A stretch of 64,000 nt of DNA from an uncultured Oscillospiraceae bacterium. Lineage in GTDB: Bacteria > Bacillota > Clostridia > Oscillospirales > Ruminococcaceae. The DNA is taken from the NCBI GenBank assembly GCA_934513685.1, contig CAKSWY010000004.1, positions 1 to 64,000 on the forward strand, read 5' to 3'. Positions 6,705-13,898 of this stretch are shown one piece after another (the stretch's first letter is position 1; every line of letters begins with the position of its first letter). The position numbers and the translations under genes were made by a program. The notes beneath the pieces are model-generated. The model was given only the letters and a program-made list of their open reading frames with translations. It was not told the DNA's origin and did not search any database.

Positions 6705-8096
6705 ATGGCAAAGTTAAAAACGGTGTATGTTTGCACGCAATGCGGTGATACCAGCCCGCGCTGGATGGGAAAGTGCCCATCCTGCGGGGCGTGGAATACC
6801 ATGGTGGAGGATGTTGTGGCGCCGGAACCGAAGGCGGCCACATCCCGGGCGGCAGCCGCCAGCCGCCCGACCGGGATCAGCAGCATTCGCCCGCAGACGC
6901 TGGCCAGCATCAGCACAACGGAGGCGGAAAGCCGGATCGTCACCGGCATCAGCGAGCTGGACCGGGTGCTGGGCGGCGGCGTGGTGATGGGCAGCGTGGT
7001 GCTGCTGGGCGGCGAGCCGGGCGCGGGCAAATCCACCCTGCTGCTGCAGCTGTGCGGGGCGATCTCCAATCGGTTTCAGGTCCTGTATATTACGGGCGAG
7101 GAATCGGTGCGGCAGGTCAAGCTGCGCGCCGACCGTCTGGGCATTGTGCAGGAAAACATTCTGCTGGCTGCAGAGAACGACATCGACCAGATCTGCGGCC
7201 TGATCGAGCGGGACAAGCCCGACCTGGTGGTGGTCGACTCCATCCAGACCATGCACACCACGGACCTGACCGCCTCGACCGGCAGCGTCTCGCAGGTGAA
7301 GGAGTGTGCCGCCCGCCTGCTGAATGTGGCAAAAAGTCTGGAGATCCCCACCTTTATTGTGGGCCACGTGAACAAGGACGGTGCGATTGCCGGCCCGAAG
7401 GTGATGGAGCACATCGTGGACACGGTGCTGTATTTTGAAGGAGACAAGACGCTGCCCTATCGGATTTTGCGCGCCGCGAAGAACCGGTATGGATCCACCA
7501 ACGAAATCGGCATGTTTGATATGACCGGGGAGGGCCTGACCGAGATCGTCAACCCGTCCAAACTGCTGCTGGAAGGCCGCCCGATGGGCATCAGCGGCAA
7601 CTGCGTGGCCTGTACCATGGAGGGCACCCGCCCCATCCTCAGCGAAGTGCAGGCGCTGGCCACCAAGAGCAGCCTGGGCACGGCCCGGCGGGCGGCCAGC
7701 GGGTTTGACTACAACCGGATGAACCTGCTTCTGGCGGTGCTGGAAAAGCGGGCGGGCTTTTTCTTCGGCGGCCTGGACGTTTATGTGAACATCGTGGGCG
7801 GCCTGCAGCTGGACGAGACCGCCTGCGATCTGGCGGTGTGCCTGGCGCTGGTGTCCTCTCTGCTGGACCGGCCTCTGGGCGATAAGACGGTGGCCATCGG
7901 CGAGGTGGGCCTGGGCGGCGAGGTGCGCAACGTGACCAATCTGGAGCAGCGTCTGCGGGAGGCCCAGCGCATCGGCTTCACCCGCGCCGTTGTGCCGAAG
8001 GTGGGGCTGCGCCATCTGGACCCGGCGCGGTTTGAGGGCCTGGAGCTGGTGGGCGTGAATTACCTGCGGGGGGCCATCAGCCTGCTGAAGGGCTGA
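6705..8096 (+). CDS. radA: DNA repair protein RadA/Sms
   Basis: RecA-like ATPase of 463 aa that acts in recombination intermediate processing and branch migration. The N-terminal zinc finger is C10-x2-C13 and C24-x2-C27. The Walker A GEPGAGKS is at about 103-110. The RadA-specific KNRFG motif is present as KNRYG at 259-263, a conservative change. The Lon-protease-like C-terminal domain follows (~280-463, GFDYNRMNLLLAVLEKR, GEVGLGGEVR). Length is normal. The start at 6705 has AGGAG 6-10 nt upstream; an upstream in-frame extension to 6618 is unsupported. It stands alone, convergent with ssrA. Confidence 0.95.
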   Translation: MAKLKTVYVCTQCGDTSPRWMGKCPSCGAWNTMVEDVVAPEPKAATSRAAAASRPTGISSIRPQTLASISTTEAESRIVTGISELDRVLGGGVVMGSVVLLGGEPGAGKSTLLLQLCGAISNRFQVLYITGEESVRQVKLRADRLGIVQENILLAAENDIDQICGLIERDKPDLVVVDSIQTMHTTDLTASTGSVSQVKECAARLLNVAKSLEIPTFIVGHVNKDGAIAGPKVMEHIVDTVLYFEGDKTLPYRILRAAKNRYGSTNEIGMFDMTGEGLTEIVNPSKLLLEGRPMGISGNCVACTMEGTRPILSEVQALATKSSLGTARRAASGFDYNRMNLLLAVLEKRAGFFFGGLDVYVNIVGGLQLDETACDLAVCLALVSSLLDRPLGDKTVAIGEVGLGGEVRNVTNLEQRLREAQRIGFTRAVVPKVGLRHLDPARFEGLELVGVNYLRGAISLLKG

Positions 8097-8212
8097 GCAG
8101 GGAAGGCACAGTTCCTGCACGGCGGCACAACTGAAAAGTAGCGGCGCATAAGCGGCGGCGGAAAAGGCCAGATGCAACGCGGCTTTCATCCGTTTCAATC
8201 AATGAAAACAAC

Positions 8213-8252
8213 AAAAAATCCCTTTCCGGAATCAACCGGAAAGGGATTTTTT
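8213..8252. terminator. bidirectional terminator between radA and ssrA
   Basis: A perfect 17-bp arm pair: AAAAAATCCCTTTCCGG and its complement around AATCAA. A flanking T run on each strand allows it to serve both radA (+) and tmRNA (-). Confidence 0.92.
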
Positions 8253-8255
8253 AAA

Positions 8256-8605
8256 TGGTGGAGATGACGGGAGTCGAACCCGTGTCCGAAAAGAAGTCTA
8301 CGAAAGTATCTCCGGGTGCAGTTTGTCTACAAAATTCCCGCCGCGCCAGGCCGGCAAACAGGCCGACGCTTTGGTAGCTTCATGAGTTCATGGCCGCCCG
8401 CAAAGCTTAGGGCTGCTCACGTTCAGCGCTAAAATGACATTCTGGCCCCACGCCGCGCTAACGTGGGCAGAACGGCAGCCTGAATTCAGGCTGCGGCTAA
8501 CTGAGTGTTGTTGTCAGTTAATTTTTTTGAAGGAGGTTATAGTGTGTCCCTCACCACTACCCGCTGCTCGCGCTTTCCTCTCCCCGTCGAAACCTTTACA
8601 TCCCC
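8256..8605 (-). ncRNA. ssrA: transfer-messenger RNA (tmRNA)
   Basis: A 350-nt RNA on the minus strand. The 5' GGGGATG pairs with 3' CATCTCC-A-CCA as the tRNA-like acceptor stem. The 5' conserved AAAGGTTTCGACGGGG and the 3' GGTTCGACTCCCG T arm are both present. By analogy with the B. subtilis layout (TAACT just before the resume codon) the tag frame is 8515-8486, encoding DNNTQLAAA followed by TGA. The stop sits in a hairpin, as in other tmRNAs. Role: rescue of stalled ribosomes with SmpB. It lies 35 nt downstream of smpB on the same strand. Confidence 0.93.
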
Positions 8606-8611
8606 ACGAAG

Positions 8612-8628
8612 AAGGGGCAGTGCCCCTT
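8612..8628 (-). other. short hairpin between smpB and ssrA
   Basis: AAGGGG-CAGTG-CCCCTT lies just upstream of the tmRNA 5' end. It has no long T run on the minus strand, so it is more likely a processing structure or weak terminator than a strong stop. Confidence 0.4.
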
Positions 8629-8640
8629 GAAAGCAGTAAC

Positions 8641-9108
8641 TTAATAACGCTGGGTCTTCATGGCCCGGTCGATGGTGCGCTGGGCGTCCTTTGCGGCGGC
8701 CGAAGCGCGCTTATCATAGAGCTTTTTGCCCTTGCAGACGCCAAGCTCTACCTTTACCCGCCCACGCTTAAAATAAAGCGAGAGGGGAACGAGTGTGTAT
8801 CCCTGAAGCTTGATCTCCTGGCCCAGGCGGCGAATTTCCGACTTGTGGGCGAGAAGCCGCCGCTCCCGCAATGGGTCGCGGTTGAACACATTGCCCTTGT
8901 CGTAGGGGCTGATGTGCATACCGCGAAGGATCAGCTGGCCGTTGTCCACGTCCACCCAGGAATCCTTCAGGTTTACGGTGCCGGCGCGAAGGCTTTTTAC
9001 CTCGGTGCCGACCAGCTCAATGCCGGTTTCAAGCGCTTCGATCACGAAATACTCATGGCGAGCCTGGCGGTTGACCGCGATCTGTTTGGTCCCTGCTCTG
9101 TCTGCCAT
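8641..9108 (-). CDS. smpB: SsrA-binding protein SmpB
   Basis: A 155-aa basic protein, the usual SmpB length, which binds the tRNA-like domain of tmRNA and positions it in the decoding centre. Signature stretches are ARHEYFVIEALETGIEL, TEVKSLRAG, NVFNRDPLRERRLL and GRVKVELGV. The basic C-terminal tail (KGKKLYDKR...DRAMKTQRY) reaches the mRNA channel in known complexes. ATG 9108 has GGAG about 9 nt upstream. It sits directly upstream of ssrA on the same strand, the common arrangement. Confidence 0.95.
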   Translation of the reverse strand: MADRAGTKQIAVNRQARHEYFVIEALETGIELVGTEVKSLRAGTVNLKDSWVDVDNGQLILRGMHISPYDKGNVFNRDPLRERRLLAHKSEIRRLGQEIKLQGYTLVPLSLYFKRGRVKVELGVCKGKKLYDKRASAAAKDAQRTIDRAMKTQRY

Positions 9109-9148
9109 TGCATTGTGCTCCTCTCTGCAGTTTGATTCCGGATATATT

Positions 9149-9177
9149 ATTCTATCCCGCTGGGCTAAAATTGTCAA
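9149..9177 (-). promoter_or_regulatory. promoter of smpB
   Basis: The minus strand has TTGACA (9177-9172), a 17-nt spacer and TAGAAT (9154-9149), 41 nt upstream of the smpB start. Confidence 0.8.
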
Positions 9178-9305
9178 CCCCTTGGCCCCGCAGCCGCTGC
9201 GGAACCGGCCTCGGTGCGGTTCACGCTGCCTCTGTGTGCCGGATACATCGCGGCACGAAGGCAAATGTCGCACGAACCATGAAAAAATCTGCGCGCCGCT
9301 CTAAG

Positions 9306-9335
9306 CAATATTCCCGCGCGGCCCGGCACATACTA
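9306..9335 (+). promoter_or_regulatory. candidate forespore sigma (G/F-type) promoter of spoIVB
   Basis: CAATA (9306-9310), 18 nt, CATACTA (9329-9335) matches the sigma-G/F pattern GNATR-17/18-CATNNTA with one mismatch in the -35. spoIVB is forespore-expressed in B. subtilis. No sigma-A-like promoter is evident here. Confidence 0.45.
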
Positions 9336-9370
9336 CAAACAGAGTGCATTTTTCGCGAGGGGGAATGGAG

Positions 9371-10585
9371 ATGGGCAAGGCAAAACGCCGGGTGGTGCGT
9401 ATCCTTGCGGCGGCTGCGCTGGTTGCGGCCGGGGTGCTGGCCCGGGCGGCGGCCATGCTGCCGGATACCGTCTATGTGGCAAAGGGGGAGGGCCTGCATC
9501 TGGCGGCGTACCCCTGGCTGAAGCCCGCCCCGGCGTTGATCCGCCCGGCGGCTGCGGCGGGGGCAGACGGAAGCCGCAATGAAACGCTGGCCCTGCTGGA
9601 AGTTCTGCCCCTGAAAACGGTGCGGGTGGTGGAGACCGAGCGCCGGACGGTGGAGGTGCTGGGCACACCCTTTGGCATGAAGATGTTTTCGGACGGGGCC
9701 ATGGTGGTGGGCTTTACGGACGTGGAGACGCCGCAGGGGCTGCGCAACCCCGCCAAGGAGGCGGGCCTGAAGCTGGGCGACCTGCTGGTAAGCCTGAATG
9801 GGCAGAAGGAGCTGAACAACGACCGGGCGGCCGAAGCGGTGCAGAAAAGCGGCGGCAGCCCGCTGCGGCTAGTGTACCGCCGGGGCGGGCAGGAACACGA
9901 AGCACAGCTGACCCCGGCCTGGGATGGGGAGACCGGGCAGTACCGCGCGGGGATGTGGCTGCGGGATTCCGCGGCCGGGGTGGGAACCCTGACCTTTGCG
10001 GACCGGGAAAACCGAAGCTACGGCGGGCTGGGCCATGCCATCAGCGACAGCGACACCGGAAAGAGCGTTGCACTGCGGGCCGGGGAAGTGGTGCCCGTGG
10101 AGATCGTCGGCCTGACCAGAGGAACACGAGGGGAGCCGGGCGAATTAAAGGGCGTGTTTGGTCAGAGCGGTGCCATGGGAAGCATATTGGCCAATGACGA
10201 AACCGGCGTGTACGGCCGCCTGCTGACCGATATCCCGGAAGGGCAGCCCATGGAGGTGGCCATGCCCCAGGAGGTACAGGCCGGCCCGGCGAAGATTCTG
10301 GCCACGGCGACGGGCCAGACCCCGGAATGGTACGATGTGACGATCGAACGGGTCAACCTGAACAGCCGGGACGCCAACCGGGACCTGCTGGTGCGGGTGA
10401 CCGATGCGAAACTGCTTGAGAAAACCGGCGGGATCCTGCAGGGGATGAGCGGCAGCCCGATTGTGCAGAACGGCCGGCTGGTGGGCGCGGTGACCCATGT
10501 TCTGGTGAACGACCCGGCGAAGGGCTACGGGATTTTTGCCAAAACCATGCTGGACGCCGCGGACCGGGTGCTGGAAACTGAATGA
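9371..10585 (+). CDS. spoIVB: SpoIVB serine peptidase (stage IV sporulation)
   Basis: Peptidase family S55, 404 aa, which in B. subtilis is secreted from the forespore and starts the sigma-K checkpoint. An N-terminal hydrophobic anchor is at about 8-30, a PDZ domain at ~95-180 (KEAGLKLGDLLVSLNGQ), and the peptidase domain follows. Catalytic features are His222 in GGLGHAI and the Ser of GMSGSP (360/362). The start 9371 is chosen for AGGGGG 7-8 nt upstream; ATGs at 9344 and 9365 are alternatives. It is immediately followed by spo0A, the conserved order in endospore-forming Firmicutes. Presence does not prove that this strain sporulates. Confidence 0.93.
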   Translation: MGKAKRRVVRILAAAALVAAGVLARAAAMLPDTVYVAKGEGLHLAAYPWLKPAPALIRPAAAAGADGSRNETLALLEVLPLKTVRVVETERRTVEVLGTPFGMKMFSDGAMVVGFTDVETPQGLRNPAKEAGLKLGDLLVSLNGQKELNNDRAAEAVQKSGGSPLRLVYRRGGQEHEAQLTPAWDGETGQYRAGMWLRDSAAGVGTLTFADRENRSYGGLGHAISDSDTGKSVALRAGEVVPVEIVGLTRGTRGEPGELKGVFGQSGAMGSILANDETGVYGRLLTDIPEGQPMEVAMPQEVQAGPAKILATATGQTPEWYDVTIERVNLNSRDANRDLLVRVTDAKLLEKTGGILQGMSGSPIVQNGRLVGAVTHVLVNDPAKGYGIFAKTMLDAADRVLETE

Positions 10586-10666
10586 AGCCGGACGAGTGAC
10601 GAAACAGGCACGAAAAACAGGTATTAGACCGAGAAAAATGAGAATTATGCAGGAAACCGGAGATTT

Positions 10667-10673
10667 TGTCGGA
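10667..10673 (+). promoter_or_regulatory. possible degenerate 0A-box upstream of spo0A
   Basis: TGTCGGA differs at one base from the Spo0A-binding core TGNCGAA and lies 41 nt upstream of the spo0A -35. A short match with one mismatch is weak evidence; autoregulation is known in B. subtilis. Confidence 0.25.
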
Positions 10674-10713
10674 AAAAACTTACCATAAAATGGAAAAAAT
10701 CTTGGCAAAACCC

Positions 10714-10742
10714 TTGCGAGCGATGGAAATATATGGTAAAAT
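10714..10742 (+). promoter_or_regulatory. promoter of spo0A
   Basis: TTGCGA (10714-10719), 17-nt spacer, TAAAAT (10737-10742), 41 nt before the start codon. Confidence 0.6.
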
Positions 10743-10783
10743 CACCAATGTTGAGGGAAACTTGAGAAACGGAGGAAAATCGC

Positions 10784-11536
10784 ATGGAGAAGATCAGATT
10801 TTTGATGACGGATACCGGCAGCAACGTCACGGAACTTTGCCGTGAAACGCTGGAAAAACGCGGCGTGGATGTGGCGGTTTGCCCCAAGGACGGCGGCCAG
10901 GCCCTGCAGTGCCTGTTGGAGGACCGTCCGCAGGTGGCCCTGCTGGATGCCTTTATGCCGGGGCTGGATGCCCTGGCCGTGAAGCAGCGCTACCAGGAAA
11001 ACGGCGGCAGAGGCACGGTGTTTTTCGTGACCGGAACCTTCCAGAACGACGGCGTGGAAGAGGAACTGCTGGACAACGGGTTTGACTTTTATTTTGTGAA
11101 ACCGTTTGATGAAACGGTTCTGGCCGATCGGGTCCTCCGGGCGGCCGGCGTGGCGGAGCAGCCGCGGACCATCTGCAGCGATGAGATCACCGTGACGGAG
11201 ATCCTGCATCAGATCGGGGGCCCGGCCCACATCAAGGGCTATCAGTTCCTGCGGGACGCCATTCTGCTGACGATGGCCGACCCGGAGTACATCAACGCGG
11301 TGACCAAGCGGCTCTATCCGCAGATCGCCAAACAGAACGTTACAACGGCCTCTCGGGTGGAGCGGGCCATCCGCCACGCCATTGAAGTGGCCTGGGACCG
11401 GGGCGATGTGGACACCCTGAACAGCTACTTCGGCTACACCATCCACAACCTGCGGGGAAAGCCCACCAACTCCGAATTCATTGCCATGATCGCCGACCGA
11501 ATGCGGCTGGACAAAAAGCAGCGCCGGAATGCATGA
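10784..11536 (+). CDS. spo0A: sporulation response regulator Spo0A
   Basis: A 250-aa two-domain response regulator and master switch for sporulation. The receiver is residues 1-120: phospho-acceptor Asp55 in LLDAFMPG, the switch Thr in FFVTGTF, conserved Lys106 in VKPFDE. The Spo0A-specific DNA-binding domain (~145-250) has HIKGYQFLRDAI, KRLYPQIAKQ, TTASRVERAIRHAIE and GKPTNSEFIAM. Oddity: the acidic pocket, normally two adjacent acids (DD), reads D10-T11, so one Mg-coordinating residue is replaced. GGAGG precedes the start by 8 nt. A terminator follows. Confidence 0.95.
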   Translation: MEKIRFLMTDTGSNVTELCRETLEKRGVDVAVCPKDGGQALQCLLEDRPQVALLDAFMPGLDALAVKQRYQENGGRGTVFFVTGTFQNDGVEEELLDNGFDFYFVKPFDETVLADRVLRAAGVAEQPRTICSDEITVTEILHQIGGPAHIKGYQFLRDAILLTMADPEYINAVTKRLYPQIAKQNVTTASRVERAIRHAIEVAWDRGDVDTLNSYFGYTIHNLRGKPTNSEFIAMIADRMRLDKKQRRNA

Positions 11537-11577
11537 ACCGGCGGCTGCACCCGCCGTGTACAAGCCGGACGGACCGC

Positions 11578-11630
11578 AAGCCTCCTGAAAAACCTGCAGG
11601 CAGAATGCAGGCACTTCGGGAGGCTTTTTT
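11578..11630 (+). terminator. terminator of spo0A
   Basis: AAGCCTCC...GGGAGGCTTTTTT with an inner CCTGCAGG/CTGCAGGCA region and a run of six T. Confidence 0.85.
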
Positions 11631-11680
11631 GCGTGCGGCTCATCCGGCGAAAAAGAGGGAGGCTTCCGGGGACATTGCGG

Positions 11681-11709
11681 TGGATTTTTTTGAAGGGAGC
11701 CTGTATAAT
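11681..11709 (+). promoter_or_regulatory. promoter of ispDF (weak -35)
   Basis: TATAAT at 11704-11709 with TGGATT 17 nt upstream. The -10 is perfect and the -35 is poor. Confidence 0.5.
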
Positions 11710-11796
11710 ATTCCATAATGAGTGTTATAAGCAAATGCCCGGCCTCTGGAACGATTGCAAGCGGTGCTTCGGCCACCGGGCAGAGGGAGAGAAACC

Positions 11797-12915
11797 ATGA
11801 AACATACCACAACGGCGGTGCTGGTGGCGGCGGGAAATTCCACCCGCATGGGGTTTGACAAATTGGCGGCCTTCATTGAGGGCAAAACGGTTCTGCAGCG
11901 CAGTGTGGAGGCCTTTGACGCACACCCGGACATTGACGCGCTGGTGCTGGTGGCGGGCAGCCGCAACGAAGAGGCGGCCCGTGCCCTGGCGGCGGCCTGC
12001 CGCAAGCCGGCGCTGGTGGTGCGGGGCGGTGCCACCCGCGCCGAGAGCGTGCGCAGCGGCGTGCAGGCGGCTACGGGCGAGTTTGTGGCCATTCACGACG
12101 CTGCGCGGCCCTTTGTGAGCGAAGAAGTCATCACCCGGGCGCTGCACGCGGCGTGGCAGTGCGGCGCGGCGGCCCCGGCTGTGCCGGTGAAGGACACCGT
12201 CAAGGTGGCCGGGCCGGACGGGCTGGTGCAGGCCACGCCCCAGCGCAGCACGCTGTATGCGGTGCAGACGCCTCAATGCTTTGACCGGGCGGCGTATCTG
12301 GCGGCCGCCCAGACGCTGGGGCAGCAGGATGTGACCGATGACTGCCAGTTGATGGAGCGGACCGGGCGGCCGGTGAAGCTGACGGAAGGCTCCTACGAGA
12401 ATTATAAAATCACCACCATTGAGGACCTGAAAGGAGCCGGAGCAATGCGCATTGGGCATGGATACGACGTACATAAGCTGGTGGAAGGCCGCCGCCTAAT
12501 TCTGGGCGGGGTGGACATTCCCTACGAAAAGGGGCTGCTGGGCCATTCCGACGCCGACGTGCTGGCCCATGCGGTGATGGACGCCCTGCTGGGCGCGGCG
12601 GCCATGGGGGACATCGGCCAGCATTTCCCGGACAATGACCCCACCTATGCCGGGGCGGACAGTCTGGCCCTGATGAAGGAAGTGGCACGCCTGCTGGCAC
12701 AGCAGGGCTGGCGTGTGGAAAATGTGGATGCCACCATCCTGTGCCAGGCGCCGAAGCTGGCCAGGCATATTCCGGCCATGCGCGCCAACCTGGCGGCGGC
12801 GCTGGGTCTGGACGTGGGTGCGGTGAGCGTGAAGGCCACCACCGAAGAGCACCTGGGCTTTACCGGCCAAGGGCTGGGCATTGCAGCCCATGCGGTGGCC
12901 CTGATTGACCGCTGA
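11797..12915 (+). CDS. ispDF: fused IspD-IspF isoprenoid enzyme
   Basis: A 372-aa bifunctional enzyme of the MEP pathway. Residues 1-216 are IspD (2-C-methyl-D-erythritol 4-phosphate cytidylyltransferase; nucleotide loop VLVAAGNSTRMG, the HDAARPFV motif, and TDDCQLMER). Residues 217-372 are IspF (2,4-cyclodiphosphate synthase) starting MRIGHGYDVH, with zinc ligands in GYDVH and LGHSDADVLAHA. The intermediate enzyme IspE is not nearby. An internal ATG at 12445 has AAAGGAG 8 nt upstream, exactly where IspF begins, so separate IspF synthesis is possible. The start at 11797 has GAGGGAGA upstream. Confidence 0.93.
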   Translation: MKHTTTAVLVAAGNSTRMGFDKLAAFIEGKTVLQRSVEAFDAHPDIDALVLVAGSRNEEAARALAAACRKPALVVRGGATRAESVRSGVQAATGEFVAIHDAARPFVSEEVITRALHAAWQCGAAAPAVPVKDTVKVAGPDGLVQATPQRSTLYAVQTPQCFDRAAYLAAAQTLGQQDVTDDCQLMERTGRPVKLTEGSYENYKITTIEDLKGAGAMRIGHGYDVHKLVEGRRLILGGVDIPYEKGLLGHSDADVLAHAVMDALLGAAAMGDIGQHFPDNDPTYAGADSLALMKEVARLLAQQGWRVENVDATILCQAPKLARHIPAMRANLAAALGLDVGAVSVKATTEEHLGFTGQGLGIAAHAVALIDR

Positions 12916-12923
12916 ACAGGCGG

Positions 12924-12952
12924 TTTTCAAGACTAAAAAAATATGCTATACT
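12924..12952 (+). promoter_or_regulatory. promoter of cdaA
   Basis: TTTTCA (12924-12929), 17-nt spacer, TATACT (12947-12952). Confidence 0.6.
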
Positions 12953-13022
12953 AAAACGATGCTGAACAAAGCTCTGCGCAGGCAGACGGAACGGCGCAGA
13001 ACCGGGAACAGGAGTGGGATGA

Positions 13023-13898
13023 TTGTCTGCACTACAGAACGGACTGGATAAGATCCTGAATAACTTCCGCTCCAGCGGATGGAACGACTGGGTGGACATC
13101 CTCATCGTAGCGGTGGCGGTGTACGCCCTGATCGGCTTGGTGCGGCGCACCCGGGCGGGGCAGTTGGCCCGGGGCGCGGCCCTGATTCTGGCGGTGTACG
13201 CGCTGGCGTTTTACTTCAACCTGCGTACTCTGACCTGGATTTTGAACAACGTGCTGCAGGTGGGCTTTCTGGCATTGGTCGTGGTGTTCCAGCCGGAGCT
13301 TCGGCGGGCACTGGAGCAGCTGGGCCGCACGGATGTGTGGATGGCCAGCCTGTTCCGCACGCACCGGGATGACTCCACAGTGCGCGCCCGCTGGCAGACG
13401 GCCACGGTGGCCATCTGCGATGCGGCCGAGCAGCTGTCGGATACCCGTACCGGCGCGCTGATTGTGCTGGAGCGCAACTCGAACCTGTCGGAAATCATCC
13501 GCACCGGCACCCCCCTGAACGGCGACGTGAACCGGGAAATGCTGGGCACCATCTTTTATGAGGGCACCCCCCTGCACGACGGTGCCGTGGTGGTGCGGGA
13601 CGGTATGCTGAAAGCGGCGGGCTGTGTGCTGCCGCTGTCCAACAATCTGGAGATCGGCAAGGACATGGGCACCCGCCACCGGGCGGCCCTGGGCATGAGC
13701 GAAAACTCCGACGCGGTGATCGTGGTGGTCAGCGAGGAGACCGGCATTGTTTCGCTGGCCAAAAACGGCGTGATGATCCGCCGGCTGGACCGGCAGAGCC
13801 TGTTTAACCTGCTTCAGGAGGACGTGGTTCCCCCGGAGCAGCCCCAGGAGCAGAAGCGCCCCTTCTGGAACCGGAGGAAAGCCAATGAAGAAGAATAA
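13023..13898 (+). CDS. cdaA: diadenylate cyclase CdaA (c-di-AMP synthase)
   Basis: A 291-aa membrane-bound diadenylate cyclase that makes c-di-AMP from two ATP. The N-terminus holds about three hydrophobic segments (roughly 22-40, 48-66, 70-92). The DisA_N catalytic domain (~100-270) carries the DGA motif (Asp186-Gly-Ala in LHDGAVVV) and the RHR motif (218-220, GTRHRAALG). The start is TTG 13023 with AGGAG 9 nt upstream; no ATG fits the frame near the ribosome site. The 3' end overlaps cdaR by 14 nt, the standard cdaA-cdaR pairing. c-di-AMP normally controls potassium and osmolyte balance. Confidence 0.93.
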   Translation: MSALQNGLDKILNNFRSSGWNDWVDILIVAVAVYALIGLVRRTRAGQLARGAALILAVYALAFYFNLRTLTWILNNVLQVGFLALVVVFQPELRRALEQLGRTDVWMASLFRTHRDDSTVRARWQTATVAICDAAEQLSDTRTGALIVLERNSNLSEIIRTGTPLNGDVNREMLGTIFYEGTPLHDGAVVVRDGMLKAAGCVLPLSNNLEIGKDMGTRHRAALGMSENSDAVIVVVSEETGIVSLAKNGVMIRRLDRQSLFNLLQEDVVPPEQPQEQKRPFWNRRKANEEE

